Shown in pieces: positions 43,576 to 54,394 of a DNA stretch of 64,000 bases (positions are counted from its first letter, which is position 1; every line of letters begins with the position of its first letter). This DNA is from Hymenopus coronatus. Taxonomy: Eukaryota; Arthropoda; Insecta; Mantodea; Hymenopodidae. A program made the position numbers and the translations under genes. The notes under the pieces are model-generated. The model was not told the origin of the DNA. It saw only the letters and a program-made list of their open reading frames with translations, and made no database searches. The stretch lies in contig CM060896.1 of NCBI GenBank assembly GCA_030762935.1, forward strand, positions 14,372,027 to 14,436,026, given 5' to 3'.

Positions 43576-44645
43576 TTAATTTCTGTACACGTACTATGTA
43601 CTATTGAGGTATTGTATTGTATCTAAAATTCTACATCAAAACTTCATGGAAATTACACATTTTGAGACCTAAATATAAAGAAAAAAATTTAGAAAAATGT
43701 CCGTGCGTGTGTGTATGTCTGTGGACAGCATAACTCAAGAACGAACTGGCCGTTAAATACCGAACTTGATATTTAAGTTCAGTATCGTCCAAGGATGGTC
43801 GTCTCCTTAGCGCGGTGGTAGCGCAGCTGCCTACCAAGCGGGAGACCTGGGTTCGATCCCCAGTACCGGCGTGGGGATTTTTCCCCCGCTGGGAGACCTG
43901 GACCGGGGTGCACTCAGCCTCGTGAGGTCCCTGGGGGGCCAATTGAGGAGCTACTTGATGGAGAAGTAGCGGCTCCAGGTCGTGAGGACCGCATTAACCG
44001 GCCGGGAGGGGCTCGAGGCGCTGACCACGTCTCACCCTCCAATACTGCACCCCATCCATGACGTCTGTAGTGGACCGAGATGGGGGACGCAGCGGCCGGG
44101 CGGTAGGCCAAGGTTCCCCGTGAGCTATCGTGCCATGGAGTTATGTTATCGTCCAAGGATGCGACACGAAGGTTTTCAACAAAAAAAATCCCGCACCCCT
44201 ATTCTTTAAATGGAACATTTTTAGAAAATTTGATTTTATCAAAAATGTTTCTAACGATTTTGATTAAAATATCTTATGTTTAAGATAAACAAAATGTATA
44301 TCTTGAATTTTCTGGGAAAAGCCTCTGAAGACCTCTTCTTCTGGATTATTTTAGTATAACTGGCAAACCGTAAGAGACAAACAAAAACTTCATTAAAATA
44401 TACAATGTATGTAATATCCATTTTTCTTCTCATTTATTTGCTCCTGGCAAGCTAAAGATTGGAATTTCAATTGTTCCACATAGCGACTGGCCTTTAGCCT
44501 ACGCGTTTTCTTACATGGAAGCTAGCAATAACACTAATTCTGCTTATGTTTATCTTGATTAGCATGATGTAGATAACGGGTTAATGTTTTGAACAAAATA
44601 TTTGTTTACCGAACAACTAGAGGACATCATGTGAATGGAACAATG
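43576..44645 (+). mobile_element. HLR1 copy split by a SINE
   Basis: Head (TTCTGTACACGTACTATG) at 43586, tail CATGTGAATGGAACAATG at 44645. The SINE lies in the block that normally reads GTATCTTCCAAGGATGCGAC. Removing it and one 15-bp duplication restores the HLR1 order. Confidence 0.8.
43798..44146 (+). mobile_element. tRNA-derived SINE, family S3, with 15-bp target duplication
   Basis: TATCGTCCAAGGATG occurs at 43783-43797 and 44147-44161. The head is tRNA-like: A box GTGGTAGCGCAGCTGCC, B box GGTTCGATCCCC. The body follows with GGGGATTTTTCCCCCGCTGG, GAGGAGCTACTTGATGGAG, AAGTAGCGGCTCC, AACCGGCCGGGAGGGGC, CTGACCACG and ends CCATGGAGTTATGT. Length is 349 bp. It is well preserved relative to its host and has a perfect duplication, so it is a comparatively young insertion. 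The body recalls SINEs of polyneopteran insects (recall only). Confidence 0.92.
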
Positions 44646-44654
44646 TTTGCTCTT

Positions 44655-44940
44655 CTACTTAACGAGGCACTAAGTAATAAGACCGTTTCTGCTAATGTTT
44701 ATCTCGATTAGCATCAAGTAGATAGAAGAATAAGCTTTTTCACACTAATTTGTGACAGAGATGTAGAGAAAGTCATGTGAATGGAATACAGCAGATTTTT
44801 TTGTACAAGATAAGTAATGCAGTAAGCAGTAAGACAACTTCCGCTAATCAGCATAAAGTAGATAGAACAATAATTAATCTTTTGTAAGAAGTTTGTATGC
44901 AAAATAGAGAAAATTATTGTGAATAGAACGAGGAAATTGA
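44655..44940 (+). repeat. Reiterated HLR1 tails
   Basis: Two more tail-only pieces follow the complete tail: 44655-44803 (CTCTTCTACTTAACGAGG ... GGAATACAGCAGATTTTTTT) and 44804-44940 (GTAATGCAGTAAGCAGTAAG ... GTGAATAGAACGAG). Each runs from the GTAATAAGACC block to the end of HLR1, so three tails stand in tandem. Confidence 0.75.
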
Positions 44941-44943
44941 AGC

Positions 44944-45652
44944 AGAAAAAGTCTGATGTGTTCCATTCACGTGACTTTCTCTACTTCTGTGTGACAAATT
45001 ATTGCTAATAAGCTTATTCTTCTATTTACTTCAAGCTAATCGAGGAAAAATTATTAGAAATTCTCTTATTACTTGCTTCCTTGTAAGTAGAACCGAAATA
45101 AGGGAGTACCATAGGTTAGAGTGATAACTCAAAAGCTGGTTACTATGTGACTGAAGTTCCTTTGTATGTATGGACACGAGTTGACAAATTCCTGTATGAG
45201 AAAAGTACATTTTTCAAAGCTGAAACCAAAAACAAGGAATATCTCAAAAACGATAAACTCCTCGAAAAGCATTTATATGACATAAATTGTGTTTTAAAGT
45301 GCTCTACATTTATTGTGTGGTAAGTTTCTGTCCATCTCTTACGGTTTAGCAGTTATGCAAAATTCCTCCAGAATAAAGTAGTCTTCAGAGGCTATTCCCA
45401 TAAAATTCAAGATATACATATTATTTGTCAGGTAAATATCTTTAATATACGATATTTTAATCAAAATCGTTAGAGCCATTTTTGAGAAAATCAAAATTTT
45501 CGAAAAAAGTTCCATGTAAAGGGTTGTTGGGGGTGGGGGGAATTTCTTGAAAATCTTCGTGTCGCATCCTTGGAAGATACCAAACTTAAATACCAAGTTC
45601 GGTATTTAACGGTCTTTTCGTTTTTGAGCTATGCTGTCCACAGACATACACT

Positions 45653-45691
<39 letters not shown>

Positions 45692-45807
45692 ACGCGGACC
45701 TTTTTCCAAAAATGCTTTTTTCCGGTGAAATCTCGGTATCGAATTTTGGGTGCAATACAATACCTTCTCTATACACTATGTACATAGTACGAGTAGAGAA
45801 AGTAAAA
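44944..45807 (-). mobile_element. HLR1 repeat, full-length, with (CA)n
   Basis: AGAAAAAGTCTGATGTG tail to GTAGAGAAAGTAAAAA. CG/CA tract at 45650-45693. Part of the block after the microsatellite (the CCTGAATCC segment) is deleted. Confidence 0.87.
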
Positions 45808-46176
45808 ATATGTTGTGAAGACATTCTACTATGAATTCGTAAACTACATGCATTTTCAGAAAGAAAACACGTCCTCTATTACGGAGTGTATAGATTGGTG
45901 GGGAGAATATCTTATAAGGCTGCACAAAAAGAGAAAGAAAACTCGAGAGAACACACGTGTGTAGTAAACAAATGTGTCGTTGTCACGTTCTTGCATCAAG
46001 TGCGAAGTTGTGTGACGTCACGACACAGCTGCTGCAAGTCAGGGGCCAAAACTCTCGCTAACAGTAACCTGTTGAAGTTCGACCGTATCGTCATCTGGTG
46101 TTCAGCAATTCCGTTCAACTCTGAACTTGATGATACACAAGGTCAATGACCTCGTGACGTCAGCAACCACTCCAGA
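45808..46176. other. Unassigned interval with GTGACGTCAC palindrome
   Basis: No known gene. The frame 45886-46149 (87 codons) has no recognised domain. GTGACGTCAC at 46012-46021 and GTGACGTCAG near 46153 match cAMP-response-type sites, but with no gene nearby this has no support beyond the motif. Confidence 0.3.
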
Positions 46177-46433
46177 AAAAAATCTGATGTGCTCCAATCG
46201 CATGACATCTATATAATAAATTATTGTCAATAAACTTATTCTTCTACTTCATGCTAATTGAGATAAACCTTAGCAGAAATTGTCTTATTACTTAGTTCCT
46301 TTATAAGTAGAACAACAATAAGGGAGTATACTAGGCTAAACTGACAGTCCAATGTTTTAAAATGTGGTTGCTATGGGATTGAAATCCGTTTCTTTGCGTG
46401 GCCAAGCGTTGACAAGTTCCCGAATGAGAAAAG
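46177..46433 (-). mobile_element. HLR1 tail half
   Basis: AAAAAAATCTGATGTGCTCC to TTCCCGAATGAGAAAAG, cut by a mariner end at TA (46434). Confidence 0.8.
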
Positions 46434-46435
46434 TA

Positions 46436-46661
46436 CGAGGGACGTTTTTTTGTTGTTTTTGTTTGTTTGTTTTTGTTTCCCAACCTCGATTGGCTATAAA
46501 TAAAAGACAAGTTCATAAAAACAATTATTTTATTACTAAACGTTTTGTACACTTATGGTTACTTTTCAACATACTCACCGAAAAGATTGAGACATTTATC
46601 GTACCTGTGCACAAGCTTTGCAATACCCGCCTCAAAAAATGTTGCCGCTATGATTTCAAAT
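46436..46661 (-). mobile_element. mariner 3' end fragment (fold-back family)
   Basis: CGAGGGACGTTTTTTTG terminus after TA, with an expanded GTTT-rich stretch. Then the transposase C-terminus on the minus strand, GEYVEK with stop at 46559-46561, HRYDKCLNLF- and AATFFEAGIAKL-like parts. It ends abruptly at 46661 against plus-sense HLR1. The left flank is minus-sense HLR1 and the right flank is plus-sense HLR1. Confidence 0.82.
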
Positions 46662-46942
46662 GAAGACTACTTTATTCTGGATGAATTTTACGGAATTTTG
46701 CGTAACTGCTAAACCGTCTGAGTTACACAAAAGCTTAACACACAAAAAATGTAAAGCACGTTAAAACACACAATTTCTGTTATATATATTTTTTTTTTTT
46801 CGTGGGGTTGATCGTTTTTGAGGTATTCCTTGTTTTTGGCTTCAGCTTTAAAAAACTTATACTTTTCTCATACAGGAATTCCTGCCCATACAAACACAGG
46901 AACTTCAGTCACATAGCAACCAGCTTTTGACTATCACTTTAC
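46662..46942 (+). mobile_element. HLR1 middle fragment
   Basis: GACTACTTTATTCTGGATGA to TTGACTATCACTTTACC. Both head and tail are missing. Confidence 0.8.
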
Positions 46943-47089
46943 CTGTTGAGCCCGTCTGTGTATAATGAAAACATAAATACAATTTTCACAATGGTTACAA
47001 TATGTGTGTATATTTATAAAGTCATATATTTTCCAAAGTGGGCCAAAGTAAACAACTAAGGGCCAAATTAGCTTTAGTTTATGGTAGTT

Positions 47090-48015
47090 TCACCCAAAAA
47101 TTCGATACAGAGATTTCATCGGAAATATGCTTTCAGAACCCCTGAATCCCAGAAAATAATTTTTAGAAAAAGGTCAGTGTATGTGAATTATAAATATTAT
47201 TACAATCAATATAATTAAAACAATAATTAAGTAATATTTTAAATTATTATGTGTATGTGTCTGTGGATAGCTTACCTCTAAACGAAAAGTAGTTAAACAG
47301 CAAACTTGGTATTTAAGTTTGATATCTTCCAAGCATGCGACACAAAGATTTTCAAGAAAATCGCCCACCCCAAACTACCCTTTACATAGACCATTTTTCG
47401 ATTTTTTTTTTTTTTTTTTATATATATATTCTCAAAAATGGCGCTACGATTTTGATTAAAATACCTCACATTTAAGATATTTTTATGACAAAGGAAATAT
47501 GTATCTTGAATTTTCCGGGAATAGCCTCTGAAGATCTCTTCATTCTGGACGACGTTTGTACAACTTGCAAACCGTAAGATATGTACAAAAACTTACTTTA
47601 CAAAAGATGTAGATCTCATTAAAACACACAATTTGTGTCATATACTTTTTTTTTTTTTTTTTTTTTTTTTGGTAGAATTAACCGTTTTCGATATATTCCG
47701 GATTACTGGTTTCAGTTTTAACAACTTAAACTTTTCACAAACGGGAAGACATCTTTCTTCTCGTTTCTCGTTTGTTTACTCCTGGTAAGCAAAGATATTT
47801 CAATTGTTTTACATAGCGACCGGCTAGAGACTATTGTTCTAGCCTGTGAATTTTCTTATTTCCCTTCTATTTACAAGGAAGCTAGTAATAAGGACAGTAT
47901 CTGCTAATGTTTATCTCGATTATCATGAGCAGATAGAAGAATAAGTTTTTTTTGACAATCATTTGTTACAGAGTTGTAGAGATAGTCATGTGAATGAAGC
48001 ACATCAGATTTTGTT
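47090..48015 (+). mobile_element. HLR1 headless copy with AT expansion
   Basis: It begins at TTTCACCCAAAAATTCGATA and ends CACATCAGATTTTG. AT-rich DNA is inserted at 47189-47246 next to the microsatellite, and a T-run plus ATATAT at 47401-47429. Confidence 0.8.
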
Positions 48016-48130
48016 TGGGTTCAGGTGGTCCCGAATCATATATTTCCGGTGAAATCTCAGTATCGAATTTTTGGGTGCAATACAATACCTTCTCTATACA
48101 CTATGTACATAATACGTGAAGAGAAAGTAA
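48016..48130 (-). mobile_element. HLR1 head-only fragment
   Basis: GTTCAGGTGGTCCCGAATCA, TTTCCGGTGAAATCTCAG, head hairpin and GAGAAAGTAAC. Together with the previous copy it makes tail-against-head in opposite sense. Confidence 0.82.
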
Positions 48131-48322
48131 CAAGAGCATACACGGACAGCATCTTTTGTACAGAGTATGTAAACATTTCACAACCCGTTTCCTTTCCAAT
48201 GGCAAACTTCGATTTTCTATAACTGTGCAGTGCCTTCAAGCTTGAGAAGATGGGAAACATTAAACTGATGTTTGGCATTGCCAAAATCTGAAACTATACT
48301 AGAAGCGCTATCGTAACAAAAG

Positions 48323-48478
48323 TTCTGGAATTACACGTGCAGTGTTCTCATTCTATGAGCCTGTTGGATTCTATACAGCAAAGTTTGAAGCTGAATTAGC
48401 AGCAATTCACATTTCACAAGGCTGTCATACTCTCAGGTTCCACAGCTGCAGCAATTCATCCAATAAATTCACCTAAAA
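48323..48478 (+). pseudogene. Possible LINE RNase H fragment
   Basis: One open frame: SGITRAVFSFYEPVGFYTAK then FEAELAAIHISQGCHTL. The (T)AKFEAELAAI block with Glu resembles the second catalytic region of RNase H domains in I/Jockey-type LINEs. It is cut on the right by HLR1. The match is short, so this is tentative. Confidence 0.4.
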
Positions 48479-48480
48479 TG

Positions 48481-49284
48481 TTTACTTTCTCTACACATAT
48501 CTACTATGTACATAGTGCATAGAGAAGGTATTGTAATCCTCCCAAAAATTCCATACCGAGATTTCACCGGAAATATATGTTTGGGTCCCCCTGAATCAAA
48601 AAAAAAAAAAAAACATTTTTGGAAAAAGGTCCGTGTGTGTGCCTGTCTGTCAGTCTGTGTGTCTGTGGACAGCATAACTCATAAACGAAAACACCGTTGA
48701 ATACCAAACTTGGTATTTAAGTTTGGTATCTTCAAAGGATGCGACATGAAGAAAATCCCCCACCCCCAACTACCCTTCACATGGAACTTTTTTAGAAAAT
48801 TTAAATTTTCTCAAAAATGACTCTAACGGTTTTGATTGAAATCTCTTATGCTTAAGATATATACATGACAAATAAAATGTATATCTTGGATTTTCCGAAC
48901 TGCTAACCGACACACAAAATGTAGAGTACGTCAAAACACACAATCTATGTTATATACATTTTTTTCATGGAGTTGATCGGTTTTGAGATATTACTTGTTT
49001 TTGGTTTCAGCTTTAAAAAACATATACCTTTCTCATACAGGAATTTGTCAGTTCTTATCCATATAAACAAAGGAACTTCAGTCACAAAGCAAGCAGCTTT
49101 TGACTATCACTTTAACCTATGGTACTCCCTTATTTCGCTTCTACTTACAAGGAAGCAAGTAATAAGACTATTTCTCCTATTTTTTTCTGGATTAAAATGA
49201 AGTAAATGGAAGCGGAAGCTTTTTAACAATAATTTGTTGCAGAGATGTAGAGAAAGTCATGTGAATGGAACACATCAGATTTTT
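48481..49284 (+). mobile_element. HLR1 repeat, near full-length
   Basis: TTTACTTTCTCTACACAT to CACATCAGATTTTTT. It has an A-run of 13 at 48598-48614 in the normally A-rich block. Small deletion near 48895. Length is 0.80 kb. Confidence 0.86.
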
Positions 49285-49812
49285 TGGAGTTGGTTCACCT
49301 GGCGCAATCCACTGTTTTGACTTTGATTTACTTTCTGGAGTGTAGTGATGTGTCCAAGTTTCACCCCTAGTAATAAGCGTCTCAAAAATTCACTGAGATT
49401 TTTGCGGTAGAGCTCCACACTCTTAGCAGAAACAGTTTTTCTCTGCAGCTTTTGATCGGGTATCAACAAACGCACAGACCTTGTGAAAGCCCAAAACATT
49501 ACTTAAAATATTACCTTTATTTTTACAGCCTCTGCTATCTCAAACAGCTTTAATCTGCGGTCTTCCAGTACTAAACGATGATTTTTTTCAATGATCTCTG
49601 GAGTTGTCACTTCTACAGGGCGTCCAGAGCGAGGCTCATCACTAGTGCTCGTACGTCCCATTTTAAACTCTGCAACCCACCTTTTAGTCGTTGAATATAG
49701 CGGCAGAGTCTTTCAATGTACTGTCCATTTCCTCCTTTATTTCTTTAGGCGTTAAGGTTTTCAAATGGAAGTATTTAATCTTTGCTCGTCTTTCCAAATC
49801 CTCCATTTTCAT
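49285..49812 (-). pseudogene. mariner transposase N-terminal fragment (third family)
   Basis: Minus strand, start ATG at 49810-49812 or 49804-49806. Broken frames read MEDLERRAKIKYFHLKTLTP, KEIKEEMDSTLKD, then KVGCRV (the CRW/WV block), TSGRP-like, and, close to the HLR1 edge, NLSEFLRRLL and LGHITTLQKVNQSQNSGLRQ, a degenerate first-Asp block (family: EFLRRF.T.DETWIHHYTPESK). The catalytic Asp itself is not readable in frame. The rest of the gene is missing beyond the HLR1 tail. Confidence 0.65.
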
Positions 49813-50267
49813 GAAAACTCTAAAGTTGTCTTGTTTAAAATGCTGTCATTGGAAAACTAAACAAGCTATTGACTTGTAACTATGGACACAAGCTAGTCTA
49901 GAGTTAAACGTCTAACCGGCCTAGTGGCGCCATATCTGTGTGAGGCCGACCCTAGCCTAAGCAGGTGCTAGAGGAAGACTGGTTGACCGCTGGACAGCCC
50001 TGGACCGTGTAGGAGGACAACTCCCGGAAACATTTGATCGCACTTTACAGGTTCGCAAGAACAACTTCTCCTTACGTCCAATACAAACAATGAACAGTGT
50101 TATGTATGTACTGGCTATCAAACATGCACCTCCACCATTTCTTATAGGCTATTGACCGCTCATTCTGCGTCTATAACTCAATACACTTGTTAGAGGCCCC
50201 AGGTGTCATGTTCACGGGAGTTTCTCAACTCACCATGACTTATTGGTGGGTATAATAACTACTCTTA
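49813..50267. other. Unassigned interval
   Basis: Non-repetitive sequence with no recognised motif. The left edge may include the 5' end of the mariner, but no terminal repeat is evident. Confidence 0.3.
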
Positions 50268-50378
50268 TTACTTTCTCTTATGTACATAGTGTATAAGTGG
50301 AGGTATTGTATTCCACCCAAAAATTCGGTACCGAGATTTCACTGGAAATACATATTTTGAGACACACTGAATCCAAAA
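50268..50378 (+). mobile_element. HLR1 head fragment
   Basis: TTACTTTCTCTTATGTACAT, CACCCAAAAATTCGGTACC, ending ACTGAATCCAAAAAA where a minus copy begins. Confidence 0.78.
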
Positions 50379-50495
50379 AATCTGGTGTTAAATTCACATG
50401 ACTTTCTCTATATCTCTGTACCAAATTATTGTTAAAAAGCTTATGCCTCTATTTAATTAGCAGAAGTGATCTTATTACTTGCTATTCCCAGAATT

Positions 50496-50536
<41 letters not shown>

Positions 50537-50897
50537 TGTCGGGTAAATATCTTTAATATACGATATTTTCATCAAAATCGTGTGAGCCATTTTTGAGAAC
50601 ATCAAAGTTTTCGAAAAAAGTTCCATGTAAAGGGTAGTTTGGGGTGGGTGGATTTTTGTGAAAATCTTCGCGTCGCATCCCTGGAGGATACTAAACTTAA
50701 ATACCAAGTTTGGTATTTTACCGACTTTTCATGTTTGAGTTATCGTGTTCACAGACTCACGGACCTTTTTCTGAAAATGCTTTTTAAGGTTACAGGGGAC
50801 TCTAAAACATATATTTCCGGTGAAATCTTGGTATCGAATTTTTGGGTGGAGTGCAATACCTCTACACTATGTACATAGTACGTGTAGAGAAAGTAAA
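50376..50897 (-). mobile_element. HLR1 copy with large internal deletion and (AT)n
   Basis: Tail TCTGGTGTTAAATTCACATG, jump at GCTATTCCCAG, (AT)n at 50499-50531, then a normal course to the head with CTATGTACATAGTACGTG and GAGAAAGTAAAAA. Confidence 0.8.
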
Positions 50898-50923
50898 AAT
50901 ATTAGATTTCCCCAAATTTGAGC

Positions 50924-51064
50924 CCCACCTATTACATGAGAGTAATAGTGTGTTATATTTCACATTGTATGCAGTATAAAATAAAAAGAAACTCCCAAAT
51001 ATACTTTTCATTTTATTGTGCATCCAATATGAAATATATTATTACTCTCATGTAATAGGTGGGG
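50924..51064. repeat. Inverted repeat, about 58-bp arms
   Basis: CCCCACCTATTACATGAGAG (50925 onward) returns inverted at 51064 backward. The arms continue TAATA...ATATTTCA and TGTATGCA / TGCATCCA. The loop is about 20 bp. A further, direct, degenerate copy of the arm (TTTCACATTGGATAGAATAT) occurs at 51148. I do not recognise the family; it may be a short fold-back element. Confidence 0.7.
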
Positions 51065-51176
51065 AAGTGCAGTATGTTTATAATATTGAAAACTACATTC
51101 CCCAAAATGTAAGCTTCTCTATGTAATATGACAGAAATAATTACGATTTTCACATTGGATAGAATATAAAATAACA

Positions 51177-51886
51177 AAACCTGATGTGTTACACTCACAT
51201 GACTCTTTCTAGCTACTCTACAAACAAAACTTATAAAAGATAATTCTTCTTTCAACACCATGATAATCGAGATAAACATTAGTAGAATTTTATTACTTTG
51301 TTCCTTATAAGTAGAATAGAGCTAAGGGAATGCAGTAGGCTAAAGTGATAGTCAAATGTTTTAAAAGCTGTCGTTATGCGATTGTCATTGCAAATCGCTT
51401 CTTTGCTTGGCCAGGAGTAGAACAAAAGAAAAACGGACACTTCCGTGTGAGAAAAGTATAAGTACTTCACAATTAAAAGTAATAACAAGAAATACCTCGA
51501 AAACAGTAAGTTCCGCGAAAAAAATGTAGGTATATGACGTAACCTGTGTATTTTAACAAGATCTACATTTTTTTGTAGAATGTACGGTTTACTAGTTATA
51601 CCAAATTAAGTAAAATTCATCCAGAATAAACAGGTCTTTAGAAGCTATTCCCAGAAAATTATATATATATATCGGATATAAATAACTTTATAATACGGGA
51701 TTTTAATCAAGATCGTTAAGCCATTTTTAAGAAAATCAAAATTTTCGAAATTTCGTCCATATAAAGGGTAGTTTGTGGGGCGGTTTTTTTTTAAAACGTT
51801 CGTGTCGCAACTTTGAAAGATACCAGGTTTAAGTACCAAGATTGGTATTTAACGGTCTTTTCGTTTTTGAGCTATGCTTCCCACAG

Positions 51887-51921
<35 letters not shown>

Positions 51922-52074
51922 TACAAAGAGACAGACACACACACGGTCATTTTTTGCATTCAGGGAGCTGAATTCACGTATTGCCGGTGAAATCTCGGTA
52001 TTGAATTTTTGGCTGCAATACAATACCTTCTCTATACGCTATGTACATAGTATGTGTAGAGAAAGTAAAAAGTA
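51177..52074 (-). mobile_element. HLR1 subfamily b copy, full-length (minus)
   Basis: Tail AAAACCTGATGTGTTACACT, middle CGGACACTTCCGTGTGAG, CA tract 51887-51915, head CGCTATGTACATAGTATGTG and GAGAAAGTAAAAA. Length is 0.90 kb. The head is of type a and the tail of type b, so subfamily marks recombine. Confidence 0.86.
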
Positions 52075-52196
52075 TCTAGAACTAACGTGCTACAGCATGT
52101 CTTGGAATATGTGCTCCTTTCTTTCGGGACTCTACGGAAATAAATATGAGCGAGAGAAGAATCGCTGTCATTGAGGTTATACTGCAGGCGGAAACC

Positions 52197-53047
52197 TTAA
52201 AAATCTGATGTGTACCATTCACATGACTTTCTCCATATCCCTGCAACAAATAATTCTTAAAAAGCTTATACTTCTATTTACTTTATGCTAATCAGTAAAA
52301 AATAGCAGAAATGGTCTAATTACTCGCTTCCTTGTAAGTAGAAGCGAAATAAGGGACAACCGTAGGTTAAAGTGATAGTCAAAAGCTGGTTGCTATGTCA
52401 ATGAAGTTCCTTTGTCTATATGGATAGGAGTTGACAAGTTCCTGTATGAGAAAAGTATACGTTTTTCATAGCAGAAACCAAAAATAAGGAATGTCACAAA
52501 AACGACGAACACCACGAAAAAAATGTATATAACATAAATTGTGTGTTTTAATGTGCTCTACATTTTTTGTGGAGTAAGTTTTTGTCCATCTCTTACGGTT
52601 GATCCAGAATAAACTACTCTTTAGAGGCTATTCCCAGAAAATTCAAGATATACATTTCATTTGTCAGGTAAATATGTTTAATATCCGAAATTTTAATCAA
52701 AATCGTTAGAGCCATTTTTGAGAAAATCAAAATTTTCGAAAAAAGTTCCATATAAAGGGTAGTTGGGGGTGGGGGATTTTTCACAAAATCTTCGTGTCGC
52801 ATCCCTGGAAGATACTAAACTTAAGTACCAAGTTTGGTATTTTACCGACTTTTCGTTTTTGAGTTATCGTGTTCACGGACACACAGACACACACACACAC
52901 ACACGGACCTTTTTGTGAAAATGCTTTTTTTGGATATTGGGGACCCTAAAACATATATTGCCGGTGAAATCTCGGTATCGAATTTTTGGTGAAGTGCAAT
53001 ACTTTCTCTATACACTATATACATAGTGCGTATGGAGAAAGTAAAAA
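52197..53047 (-). mobile_element. HLR1 repeat, full-length; sister of 10395-11254
   Basis: AAAAATCTGATGTGTACCATTC to GCGTATGGAGAAAGTAAAAA. It shares with the copy at 10395-11254 the variants GGGACAACCGTAGG, CTATATGGATAGGAGTTGAC-type wording and GGATATTGGGGACCC. Short CA tract 52877-52902. Confidence 0.88.
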
Positions 53048-53101
53048 TTGATTGAGAGGCTGGTAAAGAAAAATCTGAACCTCACTCAGAATGTACACAC
53101 A

Positions 53102-53102
<1 letters not shown>

Positions 53103-53154
<52 letters not shown>
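53103..53154. repeat. (TC)n microsatellite
   Basis: Uninterrupted TC dinucleotides followed by CCCTCCCTCTTCC-type degenerate pyrimidine DNA to about 53183. Confidence 0.95.
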
Positions 53155-53158
<4 letters not shown>

Positions 53159-53214
53159 CCTCTTCCTCTCCCTCTCCCTCTCGTTCTACTCTAGCTTCGC
53201 AACTTCCGCATCAA

Positions 53215-54394
53215 TGTATAAATTGAATTTTCTGTGAGTTTGAAGTATTCTTTATTCTGAATGACTTTTGTATCATTGTTGAACCGTAAGAGATACACAA
53301 AATCTTATGTGCTCCATTCCCATGACTTTCTCTATATCTCTGTAACACATTATTGTTAATAAGCTTATTCTTCTATTTAATGCTAAAGCTATTGCAGAAA
53401 CAGTTTTAATACTTGGTGCATCTATAAGTAGAAGGGAAATAAGGGAATACACTAGTCCAAACCGACAGTCAAATGTTTTAAAATGTGGTTGCTATGGGAT
53501 TGAAATCCGTTTCTTTGCGTGGCCAGGAGTTGACAAGTTCCCGTATGAGAAAAGTTAAAAAGTATTTTAAAACTGAAACCAATAACAAGGAATATATCGA
53601 AAACGGCCAACTCCACGAAAAAAATGTATAAGACATAAATTGTGTTTTATCGTGATCTACATTTTTTGTGTAGTAAATTTGTTGTGTGTCTCTTACGGTT
53701 TACCAGTTATACAAAATTCAATAAAAATCATCCAGAATAAAGAGGTATTTAGAGGCTGTTCCCAGAAAATTCAAGGTATACATTTTATTTGGCATATAAA
53801 TATCTTAAATAAAAGATATTTTAATCAAAATCGTTAGCACTATTTTTGAGAAAATGAAAATGTTCTAAATTTTCTACATGTAAAAGGTAGTTAAATACCA
53901 GACTTTGTATTTAAGTTTGGTATTTTCCAAGGATGCGACACGAAGATTTTCAACTACCCTTTAAATTAAATGGAAACATTTTCGAACATTTGTTTTTCAA
54001 AAAAATGGCTCATATGATTTTGATTAAATTAGCACATATTAAATCCATTTCCATTACATCCATTCATAGTATTGAAAATAAAAACGCAAGTCTAGTAAAA
54101 ACACGGAATCAATATGATTTTTTTTTTCCAGAAGTATTCTTTGTTCAATTTCAAATACGTATACTTTTTCTAAGATGTAAGTCGTTAGTTATTTTTTCCT
54201 GGTGGTCATATAAAAGGTGTGTGATTTCGAAGTCATCACATTAAGAAAAGTTGTTTAAAATTTAAATGTAGATTTAGTTTGCTGCATAATGCTTATATCA
54301 ACACCAACGTGAGCAAATGTAAGTTTATCTACATAAAAAAGTAGATCCATTAAAAGCTTCTGGAAGACTAATTTGCAGAAGATTTCTTAAAGAA
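53215..54394. mobile_element. HLR1 composite with two orientation switches
   Basis: 53215-53305 is plus-sense middle (GAATTTTCTGTGAGTTTG ... GAACCGTAAGAGATACAC). 53305-53890 is a minus-sense tail-to-middle (TCTTATGTGCTCCATTCC ... CATGTAAAAGGTAG). From 53891 it flips to plus (TTAAATACCAGACTTTG ... ACACGAAGATTTTCAACTAC) and decays by 54394. The second switch is at the GGTAGTT / AACTACC block. Confidence 0.72.

Noticed and set aside
43798..43872. Functional tRNA gene
   Set aside because: A and B boxes are good but the acceptor stem does not close and a SINE body with a target duplication follows.
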